DNA of 64,000 nt from contig JAKIWE010000001.1 of NCBI GenBank assembly GCA_022750195.1, forward strand, positions 308,672 to 372,671. The letters run 5' to 3'. The DNA comes from Thermoplasmata archaeon (GTDB lineage Archaea > Thermoplasmatota > Thermoplasmata > Lutacidiplasmatales > UBA184). The translations under genes were made by a program, and so were the position numbers. The notes below the pieces were generated by a model. It was not told the DNA's origin. It worked only from the letters and a program-made list of their open reading frames with translations, and did not search any database. Below, in pieces: positions 22,917 to 31,773 of the stretch (position 1 is its first letter; each line of letters opens with the position of its first letter).

Positions 22917-25319
22917 TTATTCGTCGTGCAACGCGGACCACATCGCCCGTAGGTGAGCCACCAGCTTGGGGTCCGAAAGCTCCCGCCGCTGGGAGCACAG
23001 TCGGTCTCGGTCGATCCGCCAGAATCCGCCTTGAGCATCGCGCCCGGAGCCTAGGAGCGCGCCGAGGCGCTGGAGCTCGGAGCCCGTCGAACGAATGACG
23101 GCGTCCGCAACGCCGAGCGTCGCACGGAGCCGGTGGAGCGACAGCCGTCCCTCAGCACCCGAGGGTAAGGGGGCTAGGCCGACCGCGAAGAGGTCGAGTA
23201 GGCTGTCCACGCCCACGCCCTCGTCCGCAGCGCGACTCGGGTCGCCGTGCGGGGCCTCGCGTTCGGCCCCACCCGACACCGACGCAGAGGCCTCCGGAGT
23301 GCCCCGTAGTTCGGAGCGGCGCGCCCGGGTCCACTCCCGGAGTCGCTCGGCCGACCCGGCCGACGTAACGGCGCTGGTGGAGATCGTCTCGACTCGCTCG
23401 CCCTTTCCGATCAGCGCGAGGGACCACCCGCGGGGCAGCCCGAGCAGCTCCGACGCCACCACCGACGGGTTCCACCGGCCAATCTCGCGTGCCTCCGCGG
23501 GCGACCCTCGGAAGAGGACCATGTCGGCGGCGTTCGTTCGGAACGCCTCGGCGACGGGGTCCGGGAGCGCGTCGAGCGACTGGGTCGCAGCCCAGACGTG
23601 CAGGTTGTACCTCCGCCCGAGTCGGAGCATTTCGGCGAGACTCTCGTGCGCGAACAGCTGGGCCTCGTCCGCCAGGAGCACGATCTTGGCAGGGTCGCCC
23701 CGCGCGATGACGCTGGGCCATAGGAGGGCAAGGTAGACCGCCAACAGGTACCGCGCGGTCGACTCCCCCACCAAGCTCGCCTCGCCGGAGATCACCGTGA
23801 TCGCCCCCGGGGCGGTCGCCCGAGCGATCTGCCACCGGGGATCCGGGTCGCACAACAGTTGGCGGAGCCACCGGTTGCGCGTCACCTCCCCGAGCAGTCG
23901 CCGCGAGCCTTCGACCTCCTCCGGTCGGTCGGCTACCCAGGCCCGGAGCTCGTCGACGAACGCGCGAGCCTCCGGGGGCGCCAGGTTGCGTCCATGCGCG
24001 CTGGGGTCGAGGAGGGTCTCGCCCAGGGCGATCGTCCCGTCGGGCCAGGCGGCCGCGGCGGAGAGAGCTCGATGCACTGTCTCTTCGATCCGAGGGCCCC
24101 AGAATGGGGTCTCAGGGAACCGCTGGGCACGAACACGACGAAGAGCCGTGACGAGGTCGTTGAGCGTCCTTTCGGTCTGGGCGGCCGGAGTTCCGCGAGA
24201 GCCCGACGGAGCCAACGCGTTGATCCCAATCGGCATCGACTCCGGGGCGATCAGCGTCGTTCGATCGAGCTCGCGCGGGCCCAGAGCCTGCAGGAACGCG
24301 TCGGCCGTGTCGCCGATGGGATCTAGGAGGACGACGGCGACGTGGCGACGTGCCACGTCCAGCCCGAGCCGAACGAGGAGCGTGCTCTTGCCCATACCGC
24401 TCTCGCCGAGCAGGAGCAGGTGCCGCCCCTCCGTCGCACTCCACGGAAGGCCGACCTCCACGCCGGAGGTCCCCGTCCCCAACGCGACCGGCCGTCCCGC
24501 GAGGCCGTCCGCCGGCGGGGCGGACCACGGAAGGGGGGCCCACGGCGGCGGCAGCAAGGCGGCTGCCTCGTCGTCGCTGGCGAGAAGTCCGGCAGAGAGG
24601 CGAGTGGTCCATCCCGGACTTCGCACCTCGAGGCGCCCGAGCCGGCTCGCCGACGAAGCCGCGCGAAGGATTCCGGCCAACGTCGATACGGACACGGCCG
24701 CGCCCTGTCCATGGATCTCCCCCCGTACTCTCCACCGGGCGCGCAACGGATGGGCGTCGATCTGGTCTCGGAGCTCACGCTCGCCTTCTGTCAGCGGCGC
24801 GAGACGGAATCCCGTCGGGACACTCCGCTCCTCGACGGGGGGAGCCCTCGGCCGGATCTTAGAGGTTGACCTAGGGGGGAGGGCAGTGAGAGTCCAATCG
24901 ACGGTCAATCCGGGAGGAACTTGGGCCAGGGCAGGCCAGAGTTCGTCGGTCCACCTCGAAACGTTCGGCTCCGCAGGTCCCTCGGGCAGCCCCAGACCCG
25001 AGACGACCGCACGCGGGAGCCGGGCGAAGCTTCCGAAGCTCGTCCGCGGGCCGACCGGGGACCAGCGCCCCGGAGGATAGGCACACGAGAGAATCCGACG
25101 AAACCAGGTCCGGCTCCGGTGCCCAAGGCTGCCCAGACGGACTCCGCCGTGTCGGCCCGTGGACCACACAATCCGTACCGACGCGCCCAGGGCGGCGGCT
25201 ACCGCGAGAGCCGTGGCGACACGGGCGCGAAACGGGGCCCGGTCGGCCTCTTCGCGCGAGAACGCCCCGGGGCGGAACTCGCTCCAGTCGACTCCGATTG
25301 ACGACCAGTCTGGCCCCAT
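22917..25319 (-). CDS. HerA/VirD4-type ATPase with C-terminal winged helix
   Basis: 800 residues from ATG at 25319 (TTG at 25334 possible). Seen: an N-terminal ~280-residue region with a possible membrane-proximal helix (ATALAVAAALGASVRIVW), then the motor: Walker A LLGESGMGKSTLLVRL near 310, LLDPIGDTADAFL, Walker B IVLLADEAQLFAHESL near 560, and VWAATQSLDALPDPV near 585, as in HerA/TraG-like DNA translocases. Residues ~715-780 resemble a winged helix. Family members pump DNA in conjugation, repair or import. No nuclease NurA or pilus genes are adjacent, so the role is open. Divergent from Drg. Confidence 0.75.
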   Translation of the reverse strand: MGPDWSSIGVDWSEFRPGAFSREEADRAPFRARVATALAVAAALGASVRIVWSTGRHGGVRLGSLGHRSRTWFRRILSCAYPPGRWSPVGPRTSFGSFARLPRAVVSGLGLPEGPAEPNVSRWTDELWPALAQVPPGLTVDWTLTALPPRSTSKIRPRAPPVEERSVPTGFRLAPLTEGERELRDQIDAHPLRARWRVRGEIHGQGAAVSVSTLAGILRAASSASRLGRLEVRSPGWTTRLSAGLLASDDEAAALLPPPWAPLPWSAPPADGLAGRPVALGTGTSGVEVGLPWSATEGRHLLLLGESGMGKSTLLVRLGLDVARRHVAVVLLDPIGDTADAFLQALGPRELDRTTLIAPESMPIGINALAPSGSRGTPAAQTERTLNDLVTALRRVRAQRFPETPFWGPRIEETVHRALSAAAAWPDGTIALGETLLDPSAHGRNLAPPEARAFVDELRAWVADRPEEVEGSRRLLGEVTRNRWLRQLLCDPDPRWQIARATAPGAITVISGEASLVGESTARYLLAVYLALLWPSVIARGDPAKIVLLADEAQLFAHESLAEMLRLGRRYNLHVWAATQSLDALPDPVAEAFRTNAADMVLFRGSPAEAREIGRWNPSVVASELLGLPRGWSLALIGKGERVETISTSAVTSAGSAERLREWTRARRSELRGTPEASASVSGGAEREAPHGDPSRAADEGVGVDSLLDLFAVGLAPLPSGAEGRLSLHRLRATLGVADAVIRSTGSELQRLGALLGSGRDAQGGFWRIDRDRLCSQRRELSDPKLVAHLRAMWSALHDE

Positions 25320-25479
25320 CGCTCGAGTTGTCAACGGCAGCCGGCAGGTCCGGACAGGGGGAGGAGTCGAGCGTTACCGCCGAACGGTGAACGATGAATC
25401 GCGAGGAGGAGCCGACCGCGGGGTTTCAGGGCACCCCTAAGTAGCGGCGTCGGTGGACCGGGGCCACGGGCGGACCGGA

Positions 25480-26598
25480 ATGGGTGCGATCGACGAGCAG
25501 GTCGCAGCCATCGAGGAAGAGATCCGCTCGACGGCGTACAACAAGGCCACGCAGGGCCACATCGGCCGACTCAAAGCGAAGCTGGCGGCGCTGCGGATCG
25601 AGCGGGAGAAGCGGGCCAAGGGGAAAGGAGGAGGCGTCGGCTACAGTGTCCGGAAGTCTGGGCACGCCACCGTCGGCCTCGTTGGGTATCCCTCGGTCGG
25701 GAAGTCGACTTTGCTCACGCGGATCACCGGCGCTCAGAGCGAGGCGGCGGCCTACGACTTCACGACGGTCTCCATCATCCCTGGGATGCTCCGTTACGCG
25801 GGTGCCTCCATCCAGATCCTCGACATGCCCGGGCTCGTTCCGGGCGCGTCCAAGGGGCGCGGCCGCGGCCGAGAGGTGCTCTCCGTCGTGCGGTCGGTCG
25901 ACCTGATCCTCTTTCTGATCGACCCCGAGCACACCCTCTTCCGCGCGTTGGTCGATGAGCTGGAGGGGTCGGGCGTTCGGGTCAACGCTCGGCCTCCGAG
26001 GATCGCGATCAACCAGGGCGAGCGTGGCGGGCTCACCATCTCGAGCACGGTGAAGCTCACGCACCTCGCCGGGGGGCTCGCCACCGACATCGCCCGAGAG
26101 TTCGGTTTGCACAACGGCACGATCGTCTTCCGGGAGGACGCGACGGCCGACCAGTTGATCGACGCGCTGGCGGCCAACCGGGTCTACGTTCCTGCGATCC
26201 TGGCCGTGAACAAAGGCGACCTGCTCAGCTCGGCGGAGGTCGAGAAGCTCCGCCAGAAGATGCGACCGTTCGAGGCGACGTTCGTCTCCGCCCGGACCGG
26301 GGCCGGCATCGAGACGCTCGTCCGCCGGATCGCCGAAGCCCTCCAGTTCATCCGGATCTACGTCAAGCCGCCGGGCAAACCTCCGGACCGCGAGGAGCCC
26401 GTCATCCTGCGGAAGGGCCAGAAGGTCGCCGACCTGCTCAACCGCCTGCCCGAGGAACTGGCCGCCGCGTTCAAGGCGGCTCAGGTATGGGGTCGGAGCG
26501 CCCGATTCCCGGGCCAGACCGTCGGGCGTGAACACGGCCTCTCGGACGAGGACGTCGTCACCGTCGTGGTCTACCGGGGCGGACGTCCCGCCGAGTAG
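25480..26598 (+). CDS. drg: Drg/Rbg-family GTPase with TGS domain
   Basis: 372 residues from ATG at 25480 (GTG 25453 also in frame). Developmentally regulated GTP-binding protein family, universal in archaea and eukaryotes and linked to translating ribosomes. Seen: N-terminal helix-turn-helix rich in Lys (YNKATQGHIGRLKAKLAALR), G1 GYPSVGKSTLLTRI near 68, G2/G3 DFTTVSIIPGMLRY and DMPGLVPGASKGRGRG near 110, G4 VNKGD near 245, and a C-terminal TGS domain (FIRIYVKPPGKPPD onward, ending VVYRGG). Convergent with fibrillarin, overlapping by 41 bases. Confidence 0.93.
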   Translation: MGAIDEQVAAIEEEIRSTAYNKATQGHIGRLKAKLAALRIEREKRAKGKGGGVGYSVRKSGHATVGLVGYPSVGKSTLLTRITGAQSEAAAYDFTTVSIIPGMLRYAGASIQILDMPGLVPGASKGRGRGREVLSVVRSVDLILFLIDPEHTLFRALVDELEGSGVRVNARPPRIAINQGERGGLTISSTVKLTHLAGGLATDIAREFGLHNGTIVFREDATADQLIDALAANRVYVPAILAVNKGDLLSSAEVEKLRQKMRPFEATFVSARTGAGIETLVRRIAEALQFIRIYVKPPGKPPDREEPVILRKGQKVADLLNRLPEELAAAFKAAQVWGRSARFPGQTVGREHGLSDEDVVTVVVYRGGRPAE

Positions 26599-27307
26599 GC
26601 CCCCGCGGTTCCAGCGTGGACCTGCGGCCGGTGCCTCTCCGAGCGCCGACGAGGTAGTGGCGTCGATGCATCGGGTCGAGCGCGAGCGTCGCGCGCACCT
26701 CGAACTCCGACTCGAGGCTCTGCACGACGGCCTGAAGGTGGTCCTTCGCGGAACGCTCCCGTCCCATGCTGGAGGTCTTGACGGCAAAGAGTAGGGCGCC
26801 CCGGTCGCGGAGGTACAAGGCCGCGTTCGCGACCACGATCTCGATCTGGTCGGGCTGGGCGACGTCGATGTAGAGGCCATCGACCATGGGCACGTCACCT
26901 TCGTACGCTTCCCCGCCCCGCGCGTCGGCGAGGATCGGGAACAGGTTCGGATACTGTTCCGCTGTCGAGAGAAGGCGTGTGAACGGTCGAAGGCTGCGCT
27001 CGATGGCGTAGACCCCTCCCCCGGGCCCGACCAGGTCGGCGACATGCGACGCGGTCGTCCCGGTCGCGGCGCCCAGGTAGAGCCACCGCTCCCCCCACTG
27101 GGGCAGCGGGTCGTCCCATCCCTTGACCAGGGCGGCACCGAGCTTGCTCCTCGTCGGGTCCCACCGTCGCCAGTTCGTCCCTCCCCGAGCCACGACCCGC
27201 TCGCCGTAGGTGGCGGGGGGGATGCCGAGCCCCGCGGTGAAAACGGCCCGTCGTCCCTCCTCGTCCCGCTCCCAGAGGGTGGCCCGCGGGCTGGAGGCCG
27301 GGGTCAC
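26558..27307 (-). CDS. flpA: Fibrillarin-like rRNA/tRNA 2'-O-methyltransferase
   Basis: 249 residues. Catalytic subunit of box C/D RNPs. Seen: RRWDPTRSKLGAALVKG near residue 48 (the conserved R.W.P..SKL.A), SAM motif LYLGAATGTTASHVADLVG near 78, VYAIERSLRPFTRLL, ADARGG near 125, YIDVAQPDQ near 145 and FAVKTSSM near 175, all fibrillarin signatures. The final ~30 residues are an extra basic tail. GTG start overlaps the Nop5 stop (GTGA), so methyltransferase and scaffold are translationally coupled. Confidence 0.94.
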   Translation of the reverse strand: MTPASSPRATLWERDEEGRRAVFTAGLGIPPATYGERVVARGGTNWRRWDPTRSKLGAALVKGWDDPLPQWGERWLYLGAATGTTASHVADLVGPGGGVYAIERSLRPFTRLLSTAEQYPNLFPILADARGGEAYEGDVPMVDGLYIDVAQPDQIEIVVANAALYLRDRGALLFAVKTSSMGRERSAKDHLQAVVQSLESEFEVRATLALDPMHRRHYLVGARRGTGRRSTLEPRGPTRRDVRPGRPRR

Positions 27308-28218
27308 GATCCCTCACGGCGAAGTCGCGCGAGGCGACGCTCACGCCGACGGACGAGCTCCGGGGCGATCGACCGACCTGTCGATGCGTCGGCCCGCACC
27401 GCGATCGAGGCGAGGGCCGCCAGGCTCCGGGCGAAGGCGGCCAACCGTGCTGGAGGCACGTCGAAGGAGAGCAGCGCTCCGTACAGCACCCCGTACCTGG
27501 GGCCATGGAGCCCGGGCCGGCGTCGTGCTCCGAGGAGCTGAAGTCGTCCCGCCGACATCCGGGCCAGGGACGCGCGACCGTTCGCCGCAGCTACGAGGCG
27601 AGCGGCGGTACGAGGCCCGACCACCTCGCAGAGGTTGGGGACCACCGACCGTGCGGAGCGCTCGACGAGGCCGAGAAGGTCGAAGTGATGCCGAGAGAAG
27701 TGCTCGCGGAAGCTCGTCCACTCCTGCGCGTGTTGCTTGAGGGAGGCGGCTCCCTCAGTGATCCAGGCGGTCGCCGCGCCGACCTCCCGGTCGAGCGACC
27801 GTTGCGTTCGCTCCTCCTCGCGCGCGAAGGCGATCAGCTGCTGCTCGGGGTCGGCGGCCAAGCGCAGGATCTCACGACGGGCTCGGGCGAGGGTCCAGGC
27901 TCGTTCCTGCACGACGGGACGCGGAGGCAGCGCCGAGCGGGCCGCCCGGGCGAGCGTCCCCGCGACGACCTCTACCGGCCATCCCATCTCCATCGCGCGC
28001 TGACGGAGCACCGGGTCGGGAGAAGCGACGGAGATCCCGGACGGCGCACCTTCGCGGAGCCGTCCCAGGGCGGCGAGACCCTCGCCGGCCCACGTCTCCG
28101 CGAGGGAGTCGGCCCCTGTGGCGACGTCGGTCCCGATCTCCATCTCGCGGAGGACGGCGCCCGCCGGCCCGATCAGGTAGAGCCGCCGCCCGCCCCGCAG
28201 GAGGACGGCGCTGGCCAC
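27304..28218 (-). CDS. nop5: Divergent, short Nop5 (Nop56/58) C/D RNP scaffold
   Basis: 304 residues, shorter than the ~380-420 typical of archaeal Nop5. It bridges fibrillarin and L7Ae-bound guide RNA. Seen: N-terminal domain (1-~100), coiled coil (~105-195, including EEERTQRSLDREVGAATAWI), then the Nop domain with VVGPRTAARLVAAANGRASL and LQLLGARRRPGLHGPRYGVL, ending FARSLAALASIAVRADAST. The normally strict GAEKALFRHL segment reads GARRRPGLHG, so the RNA/L7Ae contact surface is altered. Start GTG 28218, four bases after purF. Confidence 0.85.
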   Translation of the reverse strand: MASAVLLRGGRRLYLIGPAGAVLREMEIGTDVATGADSLAETWAGEGLAALGRLREGAPSGISVASPDPVLRQRAMEMGWPVEVVAGTLARAARSALPPRPVVQERAWTLARARREILRLAADPEQQLIAFAREEERTQRSLDREVGAATAWITEGAASLKQHAQEWTSFREHFSRHHFDLLGLVERSARSVVPNLCEVVGPRTAARLVAAANGRASLARMSAGRLQLLGARRRPGLHGPRYGVLYGALLSFDVPPARLAAFARSLAALASIAVRADASTGRSIAPELVRRRERRLARLRREGS

Positions 28219-28222
28219 CGCG

Positions 28223-29629
28223 CTAGAACTCCTCGAGGTTCTTCTGGAAACGTCGGTGCTCTTCCGGCACCTCGACGGGGTACTTGCCGGTGAGGCAGCC
28301 CAAGCAGAGGTCGGCCCCTCGCACGCCGATCGAGTCGACCAGGCCGGCCATAGAGAGGTACCGCACCGACTCCGCGCCGACGACCTGGGCGATCTCCGCC
28401 TCGGTCCGCCCCGCCGCGACGAGCTGGCGCCGGTCCTTCATGTCGACGCCGAAGTAGCAGGGGGCGATGATCGGCGGGCAGCCGATCCGCACGTCGATCC
28501 GGGTCGCGCCGGCGCTGCGCACCATCTGGATGATCTCTCGCAGCGTCGTCCCCCGGACGATCGAGTCGTCGACGAGGACGATCCGCCGGCCCTTCAACAT
28601 GCCGGGGACCGGGTGGAGCTTGACGCGGACCTCCTCCTCCCGGCGCTTCTGGTCGGGGAGGATGAACGTCCGCTCGACGAATCGGTTCTTGATCAGTCCC
28701 TCGGCGTACGGGATCCCGGAGATCTCCGAGAAGCCGAGCGCCTGGGGTCGGGAGGAGTCCGGCACCGGGATGACGAGGTCGGCCTCCGCCGGGCTCTCGC
28801 GCGCCAGGGTCTGGCCGATGCGGGTGCGAACCTCGTACACCGAGTGGCCCTCGACGACCGAGTCCGGACGGGAGAAGTAGACCCATTCGAACATGCAGTG
28901 GGCGAACTCGTTGTTCGTGGGCATCCGCGAACTGTGGATGTCGTGGCCTTTCTCGATCAGCAACACCTCGCCCGGGAGGACCTCCCGGGTCAGGTGGCCC
29001 CCCATCAGCTCGAGCGCCGTCGACTCGCTCGCAACGGCGAGGCCCCCTTCGACATCCCCGAGGACGAGCGGGCGGATGCCGAGCGGGTCGCGGAAGGCGA
29101 TCAGCTTCTGGCCGACGAGCATGACGACCGCGTAGCCGCCGACCAGCTCGGTGCACGCCCGGCGGACGGCGGTCTCGAGGTCGCGCGTCCGTCCGTACTC
29201 GACCGCGATCATCTCGGCGATCGTCTCCGAGTCGGCCGAACCGAGGAACTCGACGCCTTGCGCCTGGAGGCGGCTGCGGACCCGCTCGTAGTTGACGATG
29301 TCGCCGTTGTGCGCGAGCGCCGCGTCCTCGTCGCGCAGCTTGACGACGAGCGGCTGCGCGTTCTCGAGGTTGGAGGTGCCGGTGGTGGAGTAGCGGACGT
29401 GGCCGATCCCGACCGGGCCGCGGAGCGCTTCGAGGACGTCGCGGTCGAACACCTCGTGCACGAGGCCCATCCCCTTGCGGTGGTGGAGCTGGCCGTGCGA
29501 GCTCGTCGCGATGCCGGCCGACTCCTGGCCGCGGTGCTGGAGAGCGCGGAGCCCCCGGTAGATGAGAGGGGCGGCCCCCTTTGATTGGAGCGAGACCCCC
29601 ACGACCCCGCAGAACTCTCGGGGCGTCAT
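28223..29629 (-). CDS. purF: Amidophosphoribosyltransferase
   Basis: 468 residues from ATG at 29629. First committed step of purine synthesis: PRPP plus glutamine to phosphoribosylamine. Seen: the Ntn nucleophile in EFCGVVGV with Cys at residue 6 (a five-residue propeptide would be removed), RGLRALQHRGQESAGIA, HVRYSTTG near 80, the PRPP loop IVLVDDSIVRGTT near 350, and late cysteines CYFGVD and LCLGCLTG consistent with the iron-sulfur class. GTG 29671 was rejected because the CTTAAG box at 29684 would start transcription downstream of it. Nop5 and fibrillarin follow closely. Confidence 0.95.
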   Translation of the reverse strand: MTPREFCGVVGVSLQSKGAAPLIYRGLRALQHRGQESAGIATSSHGQLHHRKGMGLVHEVFDRDVLEALRGPVGIGHVRYSTTGTSNLENAQPLVVKLRDEDAALAHNGDIVNYERVRSRLQAQGVEFLGSADSETIAEMIAVEYGRTRDLETAVRRACTELVGGYAVVMLVGQKLIAFRDPLGIRPLVLGDVEGGLAVASESTALELMGGHLTREVLPGEVLLIEKGHDIHSSRMPTNNEFAHCMFEWVYFSRPDSVVEGHSVYEVRTRIGQTLARESPAEADLVIPVPDSSRPQALGFSEISGIPYAEGLIKNRFVERTFILPDQKRREEEVRVKLHPVPGMLKGRRIVLVDDSIVRGTTLREIIQMVRSAGATRIDVRIGCPPIIAPCYFGVDMKDRRQLVAAGRTEAEIAQVVGAESVRYLSMAGLVDSIGVRGADLCLGCLTGKYPVEVPEEHRRFQKNLEEF

Positions 29630-29683
29630 GTGCGCGTGGGTCGGGTGGAACCTCCCGGCCGGGAGGTCCACCCTTGGGCGGGA

Positions 29684-29689
29684 CTTAAG
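29684..29689 (-). promoter_or_regulatory. Probable promoter box of purF-nop5-flpA
   Basis: CTTAAG in the 33-base gap between the P1 stop and purF. It predicts initiation near 29661, leaving a leader of about 30 bases before the ATG at 29629. Confidence 0.4.
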
Positions 29690-29704
29690 CGGCGCGCCGT
29701 GAGA

Positions 29705-30022
29705 TCAGCCGAAGAGCGCGGAGAGACCTTCGGCGGCCTCTTCCTCGGAGACGCCCTTCTCTTCCTTCTTCTCTTCGTCCTTCTTCTCGCCCTTGCCGTC
29801 CTTCTTGTCGCCGGCGGGCGCGGCCGCCGGGGCCGCGACGGCCATCGTCTCGGCCTTCGCGAGGACCTCGGTCAGGTTCACGCCTTCGAGCGAGGCGACG
29901 AGCGCCTTGACCCGCGTCGCGTCGGGGGTGAGCCCCGCCGCGCTCAGGACCTGGGTGAGCGCTTTTTCGTCGACCGGCTTCCCTGCAGCGTTGAGCAGCA
30001 ACGCACCGTATACGTACTCCAT
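29705..30022 (-). CDS. rpl12: Ribosomal stalk protein P1 (aL12)
   Basis: 105 residues. Dimeric stalk protein that recruits elongation factors. Seen: [19 protein letters not shown] at the N-terminus (dimerisation helices), an Ala-rich hinge near 65, a Lys/Glu-rich linker, and the factor-binding tail [10 protein letters not shown]. Last gene of uL1-uL10-P1, 33 bases after uL10. Confidence 0.96.
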   Translation of the reverse strand: MEYVYGALLLNAAGKPVDEKALTQVLSAAGLTPDATRVKALVASLEGVNLTEVLAKAETMAVAAPAAAPAGDKKDGKGEKKDEEKKEEKGVSEEEAAEGLSALFG

Positions 30023-30055
30023 CTCTCTCCTCTCCGTTCGTTCTTACTCGTGATT

Positions 30056-30916
30056 CTAGGCGCCTGTGAGGTGCTCGAGAGCGGCGGCCTCCCGCAGCGC
30101 TCGGGCGAGGATGGAGGGGAGCGTGGCCGGCGTGACGAAGCCGGCCGCGGTCGCGACGGCGAGCGCGCGGCGGTGGGCGCGCGCCACAAGCAGCGGCGTG
30201 GTGAGGGCGCTCGGGAAACCGATCTCCAGCGCGAGTCCCAGCGCCCGGTAGTGCGCCCGCACGACCTCGGAGCGTTGCGCCTCGAAGTCGACCGCGAGAT
30301 CGTCACGGGCGTAGAACGACGAACCTTCGACGACCGCGCGCAGCTCGAGTCCGACCTCGAGCGGGAAGATCTCGAGGCGGGTCAGCATCGAAGCGACCTC
30401 GCGGGAGATCGTCTGGCCGGCCTTGACGATCAGCGTGTCCTTCTTCAGGACGACCTTCCCCTTCTCGATCGCCGCCGGGAAACCGGCGTGCTGCAGCTCG
30501 CCGACGATCGGGCCGGGTTTGAAGCTCGTCGGCCCGGAGGGTACCGTGATGTCGTTGGGGGCAAGCTCGCCCCCGCGCGCCGGGGTCGGCGAGCGGGTCT
30601 TCGCGAGCTCCTGGTACAAGGCGAACGGATTGCCTTCGGCCGTCAGGACCGCGGTCTGGTCTTTGACCTGGGCGACGAGCGGTTCCAGCGCCGGCCGCTC
30701 TTTCACCGCCGCCTCGAGGGCGTGCCCGATCGAGCTGTTGGTCGCCACGCGGATCGGGTGGCCCCGTCCTCGCAGCTCGCGGCGCATCGACTGCAACGCG
30801 GAGGCGGGAACGCCCCGGATCCCGACTAGGGCGGTCAACGGCGCGGAGAGGAACTGTTGCTTGAGCGCCTCGACGTGCTCGAGCTTCTGCGGATGGACGC
30901 TCCCTCGACCCGGCAT
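30056..30916 (-). CDS. rpl10: Ribosomal stalk base protein uL10 (P0), no acidic tail
   Basis: 286 residues from ATG at 30916. Binds 23S rRNA and carries P1 dimers. Seen: N-terminal rRNA-binding domain with LVGIRGVPASALQSMRREL near 33, insertion domain (~115-195, FKPGPIVGELQHAGFPAAI), and C-terminal spine helices (ALGLALEIGFPSALTTP, AGFVTPATLPSILARALREA). It stops at HLTGA; the charged linker and GLxALFG tail found on most archaeal P0 proteins are absent. Eleven bases after uL1. Confidence 0.93.
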   Translation of the reverse strand: MPGRGSVHPQKLEHVEALKQQFLSAPLTALVGIRGVPASALQSMRRELRGRGHPIRVATNSSIGHALEAAVKERPALEPLVAQVKDQTAVLTAEGNPFALYQELAKTRSPTPARGGELAPNDITVPSGPTSFKPGPIVGELQHAGFPAAIEKGKVVLKKDTLIVKAGQTISREVASMLTRLEIFPLEVGLELRAVVEGSSFYARDDLAVDFEAQRSEVVRAHYRALGLALEIGFPSALTTPLLVARAHRRALAVATAAGFVTPATLPSILARALREAAALEHLTGA

Positions 30917-30926
30917 CGACGACCTC

Positions 30927-31565
30927 CTACCAGAGACGGACCGCGGCGCCCATCGTCGTTTTGACGTACACCGACTCGATGTTGGTACGGCCCTGCTCGA
31001 GCTTGCCGACGATACGTCCAAGGACGGCGTCGACGTTCTGGGCGATCGCCTCGGGGGCCATCGTCCGAGTTCCCACCGGCGCGTGGAAGGTCCGGTTCCC
31101 CTTCGAACGGATCCGGATCGACCGTTTGAGGGCGTTGATGATGTTCGTCGGGTCGGCGCCGGGCGGGATCGGGCGGGGCATCTTGCCCCGCGGGCCTAGG
31201 ACGACTCCGAGCCGCCGGCCGATCGTCGGCATCAACGGCGCCTCGGCGAGGAAGAAGTCGTACTCCTCGACGAGCTTCTTCGAGCCTTTCTTGTCCTTGA
31301 ACAGTTCGTCGAGTTGGTTCGGTGCCACGGCCAGGTCGGCCGTGCCTTTCACCTTCTGGCACATCTCCGGCGTTCCGAACACCGCGACCTTAACCGGCCG
31401 ACCCCGTCCGTTCGGGAGGGGGACCTCGTCCTCGATCCGGTTCTTCGGATTGGTAAGGTCGAGCTCCTTGAGGTTGACCGAGATCTCGATGGATTCGGGG
31501 AACTTCCGCTCCGGAGCCTTCTGGAGGACCTCCGAAACGACCTCGAGCGACGAGCGGTCCGCCAT
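30927..31565 (-). CDS. rpl1: Ribosomal protein uL1
   Basis: 212 residues. Forms the mobile L1 stalk at the tRNA exit site; in some archaea it represses its own operon by binding the mRNA. Seen: KNRIEDEVPLPNGRGRPVKV near 42, LMPTIGRRLGVVLGPRGKMP near 112, and the C-terminal GTRTMAPEAIAQNVDAVL segment, all family marks. First gene of uL1-uL10-P1. A CTTAAAG box (31604-31610) lies ~42 bases upstream of the ATG. Confidence 0.96.
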   Translation of the reverse strand: MADRSSLEVVSEVLQKAPERKFPESIEISVNLKELDLTNPKNRIEDEVPLPNGRGRPVKVAVFGTPEMCQKVKGTADLAVAPNQLDELFKDKKGSKKLVEEYDFFLAEAPLMPTIGRRLGVVLGPRGKMPRPIPPGADPTNIINALKRSIRIRSKGNRTFHAPVGTRTMAPEAIAQNVDAVLGRIVGKLEQGRTNIESVYVKTTMGAAVRLW

Positions 31566-31603
31566 GATTTACCTCGGGCGCGGCCGCGCACCTCGGTATG
31601 GTT

Positions 31604-31610
31604 CTTAAAG
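31604..31610 (-). promoter_or_regulatory. Promoter box of uL1-uL10-P1 operon
   Basis: CTTAAAG (CTTTAAG on the minus strand), predicting initiation near 31581 and a ~15-base leader before the uL1 ATG. Confidence 0.5.
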
Positions 31611-31773
31611 ATTCCGCCGCCCGGTCGATGAGAATCCGGTCCGTCGGCGGTGTGCTGGCTCCGAAGCGCTCCGAGGTTGCCCCGATCGGTCGGGAGTCCG
31701 CTTTCTCCCGCCCCGCCGCGGGGGATCTTTCGGCGGCCCGGACATCCTCCGGGCGAGGCAGGACGGCAGGCGT

